A stretch of 64,000 nt of DNA from Nocardioides_C sp963700955 (GCA_963700955.1 CAVOZH010000005.1:1-64000); one strand, 5' to 3'; shown: positions 50,682 through 59,594, counted from the stretch's first letter. Numbers and translations are program-made. The notes: a model not told the origin generated them from the letters alone.

Positions 50682-52175
50682 ATGAGACTGCAGCTGAAGG
50701 GTGTCAGGAAACGGTTCGGCGACAACGAGGTCCTCAAGGGGATTGACCTGACGGTTGAACCGGGAGAGATCCTTGCCCTGGTAGGAGAGAACGGCGCCGG
50801 AAAGTCGACGCTCACCAGGGTGATCTCCGGTGCTCACCAGCCGAACTCCGGCGCTATCGAGATCGATGGTGAGGAGGTTCGGTTCCACAAGCCTCAAGAC
50901 GCCATGGCGGTGGGGATCCAGGTCATCTACCAGGAGTTCCGGCAGAATCTGTTCCCACACCTCGACGTCGCCCAGAACCTCTTCATGCTCGACAAGGGGG
51001 GAAGATTCGGTCGACTGTTCGTTCGGCGCAAGGCCATGCGCCAAGCCGCAACAGAACTGCTGGGTCGCGTCGGTCTGGACGTGGACACCAGCCGCGAGGT
51101 CGGCTCACTGTCCGTCGCTCAGCAACAACAGCTGGAGATCGCCAAGGCCATCAGCGAGGACGTCCAGCTCCTGATCCTCGACGAACCCACAGCAGCGCTC
51201 GATGAGACGGAGTCGCAGTTCCTCTTCGACCAGGTGCGCCGACTGCGCGACGAGGGCGTGGCCATCGTGTACATCAGCCACAGGCTCAAAGAGGTCTTCG
51301 ACCTCGCGGACCGCATCGCCGTTCTCCGTGACGGTCAGGTCGCGTTGAACGAAATGCCTGGGCTCCTGACCGAGACCGACGTCGTCACGGCCATGGCGGG
51401 CCGAAGTGTGGAAGATCTCTATCCCCGTCACGCACGTCCTTCCGACCAGCCGCGGCTCGAGCTGGTCAACGCGGGGGTCGCCGGAGTGTTCCAGGACCTT
51501 GACGTAACCGTCCACGCCGGAGAGGTCGTGGGCATCGGTGGCGTCGCCGGCTCAGGTAAGGGCGACATCCCTCGGGCGGTGTTCGGCCTGCGCCGGCTGA
51601 CGAGCGGAGTGGTGCGCCTGGACGGGCAGGAGATCGACATCCGGACTCCCCGCCAGGCCATCGACGCAGGGATGGCGTACATAACGCCGGACCGCCAGGC
51701 AGAGGGCCTCACACTCCTTCAGTCAGTCAGCGACAACGTCGCTCTCGCTTCTCTGCCGAGCTTTTCCAAGGGCGGCTGGGTGGCTCGGAGAAAAGAGCGT
51801 GACGCAGCGGAAGGGATCGTCCAGCAACTCGGAATCCGGACACCATCGGTGGACACCGAGGCGGGTCAGCTCTCGGGTGGCAACCAGCAGAAGACGCTGT
51901 TTGGGCGTTGGGTGCTACGCAGCCCGAAAGTCCTGCTGATGGAGGAGCCGACGAGAGGTGTCGACGTCGCGGCGAAGGCCGACATCTACAAGATCATCGA
52001 CGAGCAGACCCGACAGGGCGCGGCAGTCCTTCTGGTCTCCTCGGATCTCCCCGAGCTCGTCGCGATGTGTGACCGAGTGATCGTGGTCCGGCACGGCCGG
52101 GCCGTTGCCGAACTCAGCGGACGGTCACTCAACGAACAGTCCGTTCTCGAGCATGCCCTGGAGAGTGCATCGTGA
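50682..52175 (+). CDS. rbsA: Ribose ABC transporter, ATP-binding subunit
   Basis: 497 aa from ATG 50682. Two ABC halves: LVGENGAGKSTLTRVISGAH (Walker A), LSVAQQQQLEIAKAI, LLILDEPTAALDETE (Walker B) in the first; a degenerate Walker A (GVAGSGKGDI) and LSGGNQQKTLFGRWVL in the second, as usual for RbsA/MglA/XylG proteins. Confidence 0.93.
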   Translation: MRLQLKGVRKRFGDNEVLKGIDLTVEPGEILALVGENGAGKSTLTRVISGAHQPNSGAIEIDGEEVRFHKPQDAMAVGIQVIYQEFRQNLFPHLDVAQNLFMLDKGGRFGRLFVRRKAMRQAATELLGRVGLDVDTSREVGSLSVAQQQQLEIAKAISEDVQLLILDEPTAALDETESQFLFDQVRRLRDEGVAIVYISHRLKEVFDLADRIAVLRDGQVALNEMPGLLTETDVVTAMAGRSVEDLYPRHARPSDQPRLELVNAGVAGVFQDLDVTVHAGEVVGIGGVAGSGKGDIPRAVFGLRRLTSGVVRLDGQEIDIRTPRQAIDAGMAYITPDRQAEGLTLLQSVSDNVALASLPSFSKGGWVARRKERDAAEGIVQQLGIRTPSVDTEAGQLSGGNQQKTLFGRWVLRSPKVLLMEEPTRGVDVAAKADIYKIIDEQTRQGAAVLLVSSDLPELVAMCDRVIVVRHGRAVAELSGRSLNEQSVLEHALESAS

Positions 52176-53167
52176 GCCAAACGCTCGGCTTGTTAGGCCG
52201 TGAACTCCGCGCCATCTGGATGCTCCTGCTGGTGGGACTCCTTCTTTTCATCGCCACACCCGACTTCCTGACAACGGGGAACCTTCTCAACGTGGTGCTG
52301 GCGACGTCGGCAACGGCCTTGCTGGCGGCCGGCCAGACCTACGTGATCATCCTGGCCGAGATCGACCTCTCTGTCGGGGCGGTCATGGGGCTCGCCGGGG
52401 TCACAGCAGCTTTGGTGCTGAGAGATCACGGAACATCGCTCGCTGTCATGGCGGGCCTCCTCGTCGGCGCGGGCGCTGGGCTGGTGAACGGACTGCTCGT
52501 CACGAAGGCCCGGATGCCGTCGTTCATCGCAACCCTGGCAATGATGTCTGTGCTTGCTGGACTGACCTTGCGCATCACCGAGGGAAACCCGGTAGCTGTC
52601 AACAACCAGGCGTTCCTCGCCATCGGTCAGGCGAAGCCGCTTGGAGTTCCGGCGCCGATCTGGATCATGGTGGCCTGCTTCGTGGTGTTCGGAGTGTTGT
52701 TGGCGCGCAGCCAGTTCGGCCGTCACATCTACGCCGTCGGGGACAACGCGGAGGCGGCCAGGCTCTCAGGAATCCCGGTCGACCGAGTCAAGATCTACGC
52801 CTTCGTCATCAGTGGCGTGCTCTCGGCCGCGGGCGGCTTCATCCTGACGGCACGGCTCGGCACGGCACAGCCGACAGCCGGGACGGGCATGGAGCTGGCG
52901 GCCATCGCGGCTGTCATCATCGGCGGAACCAGCCTGGCCGGTGGCCGCGGAGCACTCGTCGGGACTGCCATCGGTGCTGTGCTCCTCGGCACGATCGACA
53001 ACGGCCTCAACCTCCTCGACGTTTCGCCGTTCCTTCAGGACGTCGTCAAGGGCCTCGTCATCCTCTTCGCCGTGTTCATCGATCGGAACTCGGCAGTTCT
53101 CACCCGAGCATTCGAGCGCCTTCCCAGGCCCCGCACCACCGGCACCGTGCCGTCGACAACCAACTAG
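52172..53167 (+). CDS. rbsC: Ribose ABC transporter permease
   Basis: 331 aa from GTG 52172, overlapping the rbsA stop. Eight to ten membrane helices, with AEIDLSVGAVMGLAGVTAAL, FIATLAMMSVLAGLTLRITEG and the cytoplasmic EAARLSGIPVDRVKIYAFVIS (EAA-like loop) of BPD-type sugar permeases. Confidence 0.92.
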   Translation: MSQTLGLLGRELRAIWMLLLVGLLLFIATPDFLTTGNLLNVVLATSATALLAAGQTYVIILAEIDLSVGAVMGLAGVTAALVLRDHGTSLAVMAGLLVGAGAGLVNGLLVTKARMPSFIATLAMMSVLAGLTLRITEGNPVAVNNQAFLAIGQAKPLGVPAPIWIMVACFVVFGVLLARSQFGRHIYAVGDNAEAARLSGIPVDRVKIYAFVISGVLSAAGGFILTARLGTAQPTAGTGMELAAIAAVIIGGTSLAGGRGALVGTAIGAVLLGTIDNGLNLLDVSPFLQDVVKGLVILFAVFIDRNSAVLTRAFERLPRPRTTGTVPSTTN

Positions 53168-53179
53168 ATCGGAGTCATC

Positions 53180-54166
53180 ATGCGTTTGCCCAAGACTGCA
53201 CTGGCGATTGCACTCGCCACCACGACGGTGCTGGCTTTCAGCGGCTGCGGCCGTGGCGAGGCCGGCGGTGCCGAAGGTGGCTCCCACAGCGCCACCCTGG
53301 TGATGAGCACGCTCAACAACCCCTTCTTCGTCTCGGTAGCCGACGGCGCCAAGGATGGTGCGAAGGAGCTTGGCATGGACCTCAGCGTCCAGAACGCCAA
53401 CAACAGTGACCAGGAGGCTCTCAACCTCACGATCGACGCGGTGACCAAGAAGCCCGATGTCCTCATCATCGACCCGGTCAGTAGCCAGGGCGGTGCCGCG
53501 ATGGTGAAGCAGGGTAACCAGGCGTCGGTGCCCGTCATGGCCTTCGACCGTCAGCCTCAGTCGGGCGACCTGGCCAACTTCATCGGCTACGACGCGATTG
53601 CCGCAGGCAAGGCCGGCGCCGAGGCGCTCGCCGAGTCGGTGGGTGAGAAGGGCAAGATCGTAGAGATCCAAGGGATCATGGGCACCAATGTCGCCCAGGA
53701 CAGAAGCAAGGGTTTCGAAGAGCAGATCAAGACCTACCCCGGAATCCAGGTCGTGTCCACCCAGGCGGCAGACTTCGACCGTGGCAAGGCACTCGATGTC
53801 ATGACCAACATCCTTCAGGCGCATCCTGACGTCGACGGCGTCTACGCGGCAAACGACGAAATGGCCCTTGGTGTCGTGGCGGCACTCAAGAGCCGCGGTC
53901 TGGCCGGCAAGGTGCAGGTAGTCGGGAACGACGGAATCGCCGACGCTCTCAAGGCTGTCTCCGCCGGTGACATGTACGCGACACACGCAGAGTCGCCGTA
54001 CTCCCTGGGCAAGGAAGTCATCAAGATCGCCAACTCCATCGCGTCTGGTGACTCGCCCGGTGAGAACAAGGTTCTCGAGGGCACGCTCGTGAAGAAGGCG
54101 GACGTGCAGGCCTACTGCGCTGAGCTGAAGAAGATCGGCGACACCGATACCTGCAAGGGACTGTGA
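53180..54166 (+). CDS. rbsB: Ribose-binding lipoprotein
   Basis: 328 aa from ATG 53180. Lipobox at LAFSGCG after the signal. Sugar-binding core: STLNNPFFVSVADGAKDGAK, IDAVTKKPDVLIIDPVSSQG, FDRQPQSGDLANFIGYD, VYAANDEMALGVVAALKSRG. The last gene of the operon, followed by a terminator hairpin. Confidence 0.92.
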   Translation: MRLPKTALAIALATTTVLAFSGCGRGEAGGAEGGSHSATLVMSTLNNPFFVSVADGAKDGAKELGMDLSVQNANNSDQEALNLTIDAVTKKPDVLIIDPVSSQGGAAMVKQGNQASVPVMAFDRQPQSGDLANFIGYDAIAAGKAGAEALAESVGEKGKIVEIQGIMGTNVAQDRSKGFEEQIKTYPGIQVVSTQAADFDRGKALDVMTNILQAHPDVDGVYAANDEMALGVVAALKSRGLAGKVQVVGNDGIADALKAVSAGDMYATHAESPYSLGKEVIKIANSIASGDSPGENKVLEGTLVKKADVQAYCAELKKIGDTDTCKGL

Positions 54167-54172
54167 CCGTTA

Positions 54173-54201
54173 GCCCGGGCCGGACCTCGTCCGGTCCGGG
54201 C
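54173..54201 (+). terminator. rbs operon terminator
   Basis: GCCCGGGCCGGAC pairs with GTCCGGTCCGGGC around CTC (one G-T/C mismatch), seven bases past the rbsB stop. No U-tract. Confidence 0.65.
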
Positions 54202-54256
54202 AGGCCCTCGCAAGGATGGACGTGACCGGTGTGGTCAAGTCGCTCGAGGCTCCTTG

Positions 54257-55219
54257 TCAGGGGGCCTGGATGAGGATCTCCTCGCCTACCCGCAGCGACC
54301 GGTAGCGGTCGCCGAACGCCTCCCCGAACATGGAGAGGGTCCACGGAGTGCTGTCGTGGCCCGAGAGCGCCACGAGGCCCGGTCCCCGCTCGTCGATGGT
54401 CTCGATGACGGCGTGCACGTCCGCCTCGGTGATCGGACGCCACGGCCAGTTCGGGGTGCCCAGCACGGCCTGCGGCACGAGCGGCGTACCGATCGGGTGC
54501 ACGGGCAGGTGCAGCCCGCCGATCACCGCGTGGACCGGCGCGTCGACGACCTGTTCGGCGGCCGCGAGCATGACCTCGATCTCGGGGTGACCGCAGCCGG
54601 TGACCAGCACCAACCCGCGCCCACGGACGTTGACGACCAGCGCTTGCTCGGCAACCGGCCCCAGCCAGAACAGCATGCGAGGCATCGGTGGGAGGACGGC
54701 GACACCCGGGCCGAGGACCCTGGCTTCCTCGACCAGACACAGGTCGGCGCGCGGGTGGCTCATCTCGGTGGGCACGAACGCCGGCAGTGACCGCGGCACC
54801 GACTGTCCGGTCCCGAACGTGAAGGTACGCCGGAGCTGCGACCGCAGCCCGCCGACATGGTCGAGGTGCAGGTGCGAGATGACGAGGCAGTCGAGGTCGT
54901 CGAGCGCGACGCCGAGGGCGCGGACGTTCGCCTCGAGGGCGGTCTCGTCGCCGCCGGTGCCGAGCCCGCAGTCGAACAGCAGGGTCAGGTCGTCGGCGCG
55001 CACGAGGTAGGACACGCCAGGTTCGCCGTGCAGGCCCGGACCACGCGTCAGCCGCTCGACGACCGGGAGGATCGACAGTGACTCCACCTCTCCGAGGCTC
55101 GACAGTCTGCTGTCGAGCTCGGCGACGGTGTGCCGGCTCGCCTTGTCACGGCCGGAGACGTACCGCCCGGCCAGCGCAGCAGCGACGGACGCTGCGAGGG
55201 CAAGACCTTGCGAGCGCAT
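54257..55219 (-). CDS. MBL-fold metallo-hydrolase
   Basis: 320 aa from ATG 55219 behind GGAGGTGC. N-terminal signal or anchor (LALAASVAAALAGRYVSGRD). MBL motifs: TLLFDCGLG, VISHLHLDHVGGL, LVLVTGCGHPEIEVMLA, HAVIGGLHLPVHPI. This is the branch with 7,8-dihydropterin-6-methyl-PABA phosphate synthase homologues. Binds two zinc ions; substrate unknown. A palindrome GGGACGAAGGTCCC lies 47 bases upstream. Confidence 0.88.
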   Translation of the reverse strand: MRSQGLALAASVAAALAGRYVSGRDKASRHTVAELDSRLSSLGEVESLSILPVVERLTRGPGLHGEPGVSYLVRADDLTLLFDCGLGTGGDETALEANVRALGVALDDLDCLVISHLHLDHVGGLRSQLRRTFTFGTGQSVPRSLPAFVPTEMSHPRADLCLVEEARVLGPGVAVLPPMPRMLFWLGPVAEQALVVNVRGRGLVLVTGCGHPEIEVMLAAAEQVVDAPVHAVIGGLHLPVHPIGTPLVPQAVLGTPNWPWRPITEADVHAVIETIDERGPGLVALSGHDSTPWTLSMFGEAFGDRYRSLRVGEEILIQAP

Positions 55220-55266
55220 GGTGCACCTCCAGATCCAGGCTCCGCCCGGGTATGGATCCGGAGCCA

Positions 55267-55280
55267 GGGACGAAGGTCCC
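55267..55280 (-). promoter_or_regulatory. GGGAC-N4-GTCCC palindrome upstream of MBL gene
   Basis: GGGACGAAGGTCCC matches the half-sites and four-base spacing of DosR/DevR boxes (GGGACT-WW-AGTCCC class) known in actinobacteria. The same layout recurs at 58136-58149. The rest of the 55220-55553 gap (334 bases) shows nothing else. Confidence 0.4.
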
Positions 55281-55553
55281 TCGCACACCGCTGGCGCTCC
55301 GCCTGTGAGACCGGCCAGGCGCGGGCACGGTTCGACCCGCGGCGGCCAGCGGCCGGAGAGCTGAGACCCGTGCACGGCCCCGGCGCTGCGAGTCGCCGCG
55401 ACGCTCGCGGGTGGCGCGCAGTTCCTCCCCGCGGCTGTCGGCCATCAGACCGGCCATCCCATCGCCGACGTACCGGAAGGTGACGCGCAGGCTGGCCCGG
55501 GGGACCGAAGACACTTTGTGGAGCCGAGGAGAATCGGCCGGGGAGGAGGGATA

Positions 55554-56027
55554 GTGATCGAACTTCGGGACACTGTCGCCATCGACGTCGCGCCGGGGGC
55601 GGTCTGGAGCTGGCTCGAGACCCTGCCAGACCACTATCCCGAGTGGCATCCGGATCACTCGGATGCGCGCTGGGTGCGCGGAAGCGCCTTCGTGCCCGGG
55701 GCGGTCATGGAGATCGGGGAATCGCTGCATGGAAAGCCGCATCGACTGCGGATGAAGGTCACGGAGGTCGAGCCCGGCCGACGGTTGCGCTACCGGGTCT
55801 TCCCTGGGGTGAGCGGGGAGTTCGTCGTGGATGCCGTCGATGGCGGCTCGGATTTCACCGCCGTGATCGCGATGGGGGTTTCGGTACCGGTCATGGGCAC
55901 GGCCGTCGACTGGTTACTGCGCCGCACCTTGGCAGGACGGCTCGAGGCGATGGCGCGCCACCAGGCTGAAGAGGGGACGAACCTGAAGGCCTTGTTGGAG
56001 AGCCACTCAGGTCGACTCAGCCCTTGA
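55554..56027 (+). CDS. SRPBCC-fold (START-like) protein
   Basis: 157 aa from GTG 55554 behind GGGAGGAGGG. Pattern IELRDTVAIDVAPGAVWSWLETLPDHYPEWH, FTAVIAMGVSVPVMG and a C-terminal helix LEAMARHQAEEGTNLKALLES; the ligand-binding fold of polyketide-cyclase-like proteins. Substrate unknown. Overlaps the 3' end of convergent rtcB by 11 bases. Confidence 0.85.
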   Translation: MIELRDTVAIDVAPGAVWSWLETLPDHYPEWHPDHSDARWVRGSAFVPGAVMEIGESLHGKPHRLRMKVTEVEPGRRLRYRVFPGVSGEFVVDAVDGGSDFTAVIAMGVSVPVMGTAVDWLLRRTLAGRLEAMARHQAEEGTNLKALLESHSGRLSP

Positions 56028-57438
56028 CGACCCCGAGGGGGATCAGCCGGGCGACCTTCCGGGCGAGCCCGGCCCGGTCGCTGATGTCGGCGACGGCGTC
56101 GATGTCCTTGTAGGCCTCCGGCTTCTCCTCGGCGAGGCCCCGCCACGAGCTCCCCCGCACGAGGACGCCCTGGGTCTCGAGCTGTTCCCGGAGCGCCCTG
56201 CCGCTGGTGTGACGGGCGGCCTGGTGCCTGCTCTGTACCCGGCCGGCACCGTGGGCTGTCGAGAAGAACGCAGGGTTCTCTGCCACCCCTGCCAAGACGT
56301 ATGACGCGGTGCCCATCGTGCCCGGTAGGAGCACGGGCTGGCCGACGTCAGCCAGATCGGCCGGCAGGTCCAGGTGGTGGGGTGGCAATGACAGGGTCGC
56401 GCCTTTCCGGTGCACGCACAGGGTGCGGGGCCGACCGTCCACCGGATGCACCTCGATCTTGGCGAGGTTGTGCGAGACGTCGTAGACGAGGTCGAGCGTC
56501 GTACCTGCCTCCTCCTCGAAGACTCGCCGTACGGCCTCGGTGAGCAGCTGACGGTTGGCTCGGCCGTAGTTCGCGGCTGCGGCCATCGCCGCAAGGTATG
56601 CCTGCCCCTCAGGAGAGCGGACCGGCGTGCACGCCAGCTGTCGATCGGGCACGCGGATGCCGTACCGGCCCATGGCACGCTCCATCTCCCGGACGTGGTC
56701 GGTGCAGATCTGGTGGCCGAGGCCCCGGGAGCCGCAGTGGATCATCACGCACACCGCGTCCTGCCGCAGACCCATCCGCGCGGCCGTGCTCGCGTCGAAC
56801 ACCCGGTCGACGGTCTGCACCTCGAGGAAGTGGTTCCCCGAGCCGAGGCTGCCGAGCTGGCCGAGACCTCGCTCGACCGCTCGCTCGCTGACGGCTCGCC
56901 AGTCCGCTCCCTGCATCACGCCGTCGTCCTCGCAGCGCTCGAGGTCCCGGGCGACTCCATGTCCACGCGAGACCGCGAAACGAGCGCCGCCCTCGAGCAC
57001 CCGCTGCAGCTCGGCCCGGTCCGCGAGCGGCCACACGCCCCCTCGGCCCACGCCACGCGGGACGGCATGGTCGAGCCGGTCCATCACCGCAGGGAGCCGA
57101 GGCATCAGGTCCCCACGGGTCAGGTCGGGTGCGACGAGAAGCCGAACGCCGCAAGAGATGTCGAAGCCGACTCCGCCGGGTGACACCACCCCCTGGTCGT
57201 CGATGTCCGTCGCCGCCACACCGCCGATGGGGAAGCCGTAGCCCCAGTGGACGTCTGGCATGGCGTAGGAGGCCCTGACGATGCCTGGGAGCGTGGCCAC
57301 GTTCACCACCTGGGACAGCGACTTGTCGCCCTGCTCCTCCGGCATCAGCGACTTCGACACGTAGACGATCCCGGGCACCCGCATCGCGCCCTCGCGCTCG
57401 ATCCGGAACCGGTAGGGGGTCTCCGCGACGACTCTCAT
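56017..57438 (-). CDS. rtcB: RNA-splicing ligase RtcB
   Basis: 473 aa from ATG 57438 (57450 possible). Seen: MPDVHWGYGFPIGGVAA, GGVGFDISCGVRL with the metal Asp/Cys, LGSGNHFLEV and CGSRGLGHQ with metal His residues, YDVSHNLAKIE, VHRKGATLSL, GTMGTASYVLAG and THGAGR-type AHGAGRVQSRHQA with the guanylylated His. All active-site motifs of the GTP/Mn-dependent 3'-P/5'-OH ligase are present. It faces away from the archease gene, 69 bases apart. Confidence 0.95.
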   Translation of the reverse strand: MRVVAETPYRFRIEREGAMRVPGIVYVSKSLMPEEQGDKSLSQVVNVATLPGIVRASYAMPDVHWGYGFPIGGVAATDIDDQGVVSPGGVGFDISCGVRLLVAPDLTRGDLMPRLPAVMDRLDHAVPRGVGRGGVWPLADRAELQRVLEGGARFAVSRGHGVARDLERCEDDGVMQGADWRAVSERAVERGLGQLGSLGSGNHFLEVQTVDRVFDASTAARMGLRQDAVCVMIHCGSRGLGHQICTDHVREMERAMGRYGIRVPDRQLACTPVRSPEGQAYLAAMAAAANYGRANRQLLTEAVRRVFEEEAGTTLDLVYDVSHNLAKIEVHPVDGRPRTLCVHRKGATLSLPPHHLDLPADLADVGQPVLLPGTMGTASYVLAGVAENPAFFSTAHGAGRVQSRHQAARHTSGRALREQLETQGVLVRGSSWRGLAEEKPEAYKDIDAVADISDRAGLARKVARLIPLGVVKG

Positions 57439-57507
57439 GACTGCCCACATGTGTGCGCTGGACCCGTCGGACGTGCTGTGCTTGCCGTACGGCGATCGGA
57501 GCGGATC

Positions 57508-57930
57508 ATGAACGAAGGCGCGTCCGGCCACAGGTCGGTGCCACACACGGCAGACCTCCGCATCGAGGCATGGGCTCCCACCCGCGAAGAGTGCATTGCG
57601 CAGGCGGTGCTCGGGACCGTCGAGAGCTTCCTCGACACGTCCTCCGTGCACCCCGAGAGCACCCGCCGACGCCAGCTCGCCGCGCACAGCGACGAGGATC
57701 TGCTCGTCGCCGTGCTGGAGGAGGTCGTGTACTTCCTGGACACGGCCGGCGAGGTTCCCGTCGACCTCGAGCTCGAACCCGTGGAGGGAGGCGTCGACGT
57801 GGAGTTCGCGATGGTCGACGCGAGCAAGCTTCCCCAGGTGGGTGCGGTCCCGAAGGCGGTGTCGCTGCACGAGCTCTCGCTCGCACCCGGACCATCCGGA
57901 TGGTGGTGCTCGGTGACGCTCGACGTGTGA
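57508..57930 (+). CDS. Archease, RtcB activator
   Basis: 140 aa from ATG 57508. Reads RSVPHTADLRIEAWAPTREECIAQAVLG (the conserved HTAD), DEDLLVAVLEEVVYFLDTAG and a C-terminal CSVTLDV. HTADxRI and the acidic D/E set bind the metal in archeases. Activates RtcB by speeding its guanylylation. Divergent pair with rtcB shares a 69-base promoter region. Confidence 0.95.
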   Translation: MNEGASGHRSVPHTADLRIEAWAPTREECIAQAVLGTVESFLDTSSVHPESTRRRQLAAHSDEDLLVAVLEEVVYFLDTAGEVPVDLELEPVEGGVDVEFAMVDASKLPQVGAVPKAVSLHELSLAPGPSGWWCSVTLDV

Positions 57931-57988
57931 AGTGGCCCGACCCTCCGTGACCTGCACGGGGCTGCCTGGCGCATGCGAGGACCTGCGA

Positions 57989-58086
57989 GGCGATTTCCCT
58001 TCGCCGGTATTGTCCGGATCAGGTTCCTAGGGGTCGCCTTCCAGTCTTTCAACCTTCTGGCCTCTCAGCCTTTCGGCTCCCTCGCC
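57989..58086 (-). promoter_or_regulatory. TPP riboswitch (THI element), orphan
   Basis: On the minus strand the conserved parts follow in order: GGCGA (58086-58082, P1), GGGAGCC and GGCTGAGAGG (58070-58061 for the CTGAGA block), ACCCC, AACCTGATCCGG (58025-58014), AATACCGGCGAAGGGAA (58011-57995), TCGCC (57993-57989, P1 partner). This is a nearly full TPP aptamer. The transcript would run into the archease 3' end antisense and then toward rtcB; no thiamine gene lies downstream. Confidence 0.85.
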
Positions 58087-58135
58087 CGTCTCGCAGGCCA
58101 CTTTCAAAGGTGCGCGTCGGAGGCGGCTCGCACCA

Positions 58136-58149
58136 GGGACCAAGGTCCC
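58136..58149 (-). promoter_or_regulatory. GGGAC-N4-GTCCC palindrome upstream of TPP element
   Basis: GGGACCAAGGTCCC, a perfect palindrome with DosR-like half-sites and spacing, sits 50 bases before the aptamer 5' end, where its promoter would be. See the similar site at 55267. Confidence 0.4.
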
Positions 58150-58185
58150 GTATCTCGAATACTCCGTGCGAGAGGCCGGATGGCG

Positions 58186-58635
58186 TCAGGCCGGAGAGGG
58201 AGCATCCACGTCCGGTGAGACCGCCTCGGGGAGCACGACGTGGTACGACGTGCCCGGGATGCTGCGGCAGCGGGCGTACTCATCAGGGCGAGGTGGCCAG
58301 TCGCGGTAGGGCAGAGAAGTGAGGCGGAACCCCACCTTCCACACGATCACGAGGCCCCAGATCGGCTGCAGCAGGAAGAAGAGGGCGTCGCGCTTCCGGA
58401 AGCTCACTCTGCGATAGGCAGGCAGCAACAGCAGGCCCGGAAGACCCATCGCCAAGAGGTGGACCGAGTCGGCCGTCAGCTGGTCGCGGCGCATCGTGTG
58501 GGCCACATCCCGCAGGACGAGGAAGACCGCGAGGGTGAGCACCAGGAAGACGAAGGCGACCAGGTGGCAAAGCCAGCGAGGCCTCTGTTGCGGGAGGTGG
58601 GCGCCCGCGGTCTCTGACAGTTGAGTGGCAGGCAC
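58186..58635 (-). CDS. Hypothetical membrane protein
   Basis: 149 aa from ATG 58635. Three membrane helices: WLCHLVAFVFLVLTLAVFLVL, LAMGLPGLLLLPAY and FFLLQPIWGLVIVWKVGF. Long soluble C-terminus (GTSYHVVLPEAVSPDVDAP). Function unknown. Divergent from the lipoprotein gene at 58715; its 3' end precedes the TPP element on the same strand. Confidence 0.6.
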   Translation of the reverse strand: MPATQLSETAGAHLPQQRPRWLCHLVAFVFLVLTLAVFLVLRDVAHTMRRDQLTADSVHLLAMGLPGLLLLPAYRRVSFRKRDALFFLLQPIWGLVIVWKVGFRLTSLPYRDWPPRPDEYARCRSIPGTSYHVVLPEAVSPDVDAPSPA

Positions 58636-58714
58636 GCCGCCAAGGATCTCACGCAGGATCGGAACCGGCGAGCGCTCTTCTGCGTCACAGTGTCAGCAGA
58701 CAGAAGGGGGCTGG

Positions 58715-59551
58715 ATGAAGGTCGTGGCTGGGGTGCTGCTGGTCGCGGGGCTCATCGCGTCGGGCTGCGGGCAGGCGAGCTCGCCGGCGGTGACGCGGGC
58801 GACGCCCGGGTCCGAGGGGTACGACGGTCCGCTCTACGTCGCCGTGGACGAGCCGGACGCCGAGGACGTGCTCCAGCGCTCCGGGGCGGCCGGGCGGGTG
58901 CTCGAGTGCGAGGGTGCGCCGTACAACGGCAGCACGGGCAGCAACTGGGGCGTGCACGGCGGAGGCGCTGACCCGACCGCTGGGCTGGAGTCCTTCCTGC
59001 GCGACGCGCGGTGGAGCGTTCCCGCGACCGGCTACCGCGTCGAACAGCAGACCGAGCACCGCTCGCTGTTCACGTACGCACCCCGTGGTGACGTGAAGGT
59101 GGCGGTGGTCGTCGTCGACAAGCCGTCCGACCAGAACAGCGAGGCGGGCTGGGCCATGGAGAGCTATGCGCAGTGCGACCCCGCGGAGTTCGACCCGGCC
59201 GCGGATGCCGAGACCGGACACGCGGTCTGGACCGACAAGGACGGGAGGCGCGTGCCGGTCCGGCAGCTGCACTCCGCGCCCGGGGCTGAGCACTGCGGCT
59301 GGCAGGAGGCGACCTTCCTCGACTACGGCGGTGAGCGTTACGTGCGTGATCCTGAGGGAGCGCTCGAGAAGGTCTGGCTGGCGGTGACGTACGACGGTCA
59401 CGCCGACCTGCCGGAGGACGCCCGTGACACCGGCTTCCGGCTCGGTGACCAGCAGCTCTTCGAGGCTGCCGACGGCCGCAGTGTCTACGTGAGGACCGGC
59501 ACCGCCGTCGAGCGTTGGCCGCTGCTCGCCACGGCGGTCCACTGTTACTGA
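58715..59551 (+). CDS. Hypothetical lipoprotein
   Basis: 278 aa from ATG 58715; the in-frame upstream extension has no ribosome site. Lipobox LIASGCGQ after the signal. Mature protein has several Cys (LECEGAPYNG, SYAQCDPAEF, EHCGWQEATF, VHCY) that may pair, and a mixed alpha/beta pattern. No family named with confidence. Confidence 0.75.
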   Translation: MKVVAGVLLVAGLIASGCGQASSPAVTRATPGSEGYDGPLYVAVDEPDAEDVLQRSGAAGRVLECEGAPYNGSTGSNWGVHGGGADPTAGLESFLRDARWSVPATGYRVEQQTEHRSLFTYAPRGDVKVAVVVVDKPSDQNSEAGWAMESYAQCDPAEFDPAADAETGHAVWTDKDGRRVPVRQLHSAPGAEHCGWQEATFLDYGGERYVRDPEGALEKVWLAVTYDGHADLPEDARDTGFRLGDQQLFEAADGRSVYVRTGTAVERWPLLATAVHCY

Positions 59552-59555
59552 GCAT

Positions 59556-59577
59556 CATTCCAACGATTCGTGGAATG
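59556..59577 (+). promoter_or_regulatory. ArsR-type operator upstream of MFS gene
   Basis: CATTCCA-ACGATTCG-TGGAATG, 18 bases before ATG 59595, is a near-perfect palindrome. It probably binds the ArsR-rhodanese protein encoded at the end of the same operon. Confidence 0.55.
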
Positions 59578-59594
59578 AGGTATTCTCTCTCCTC

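Noticed and set aside
57435..58052. Minus-strand frame downstream of the TPP riboswitch as its target gene
   Set aside because: Ser/Thr/Arg-rich shadow of the archease gene with no known domain and no ribosome site.
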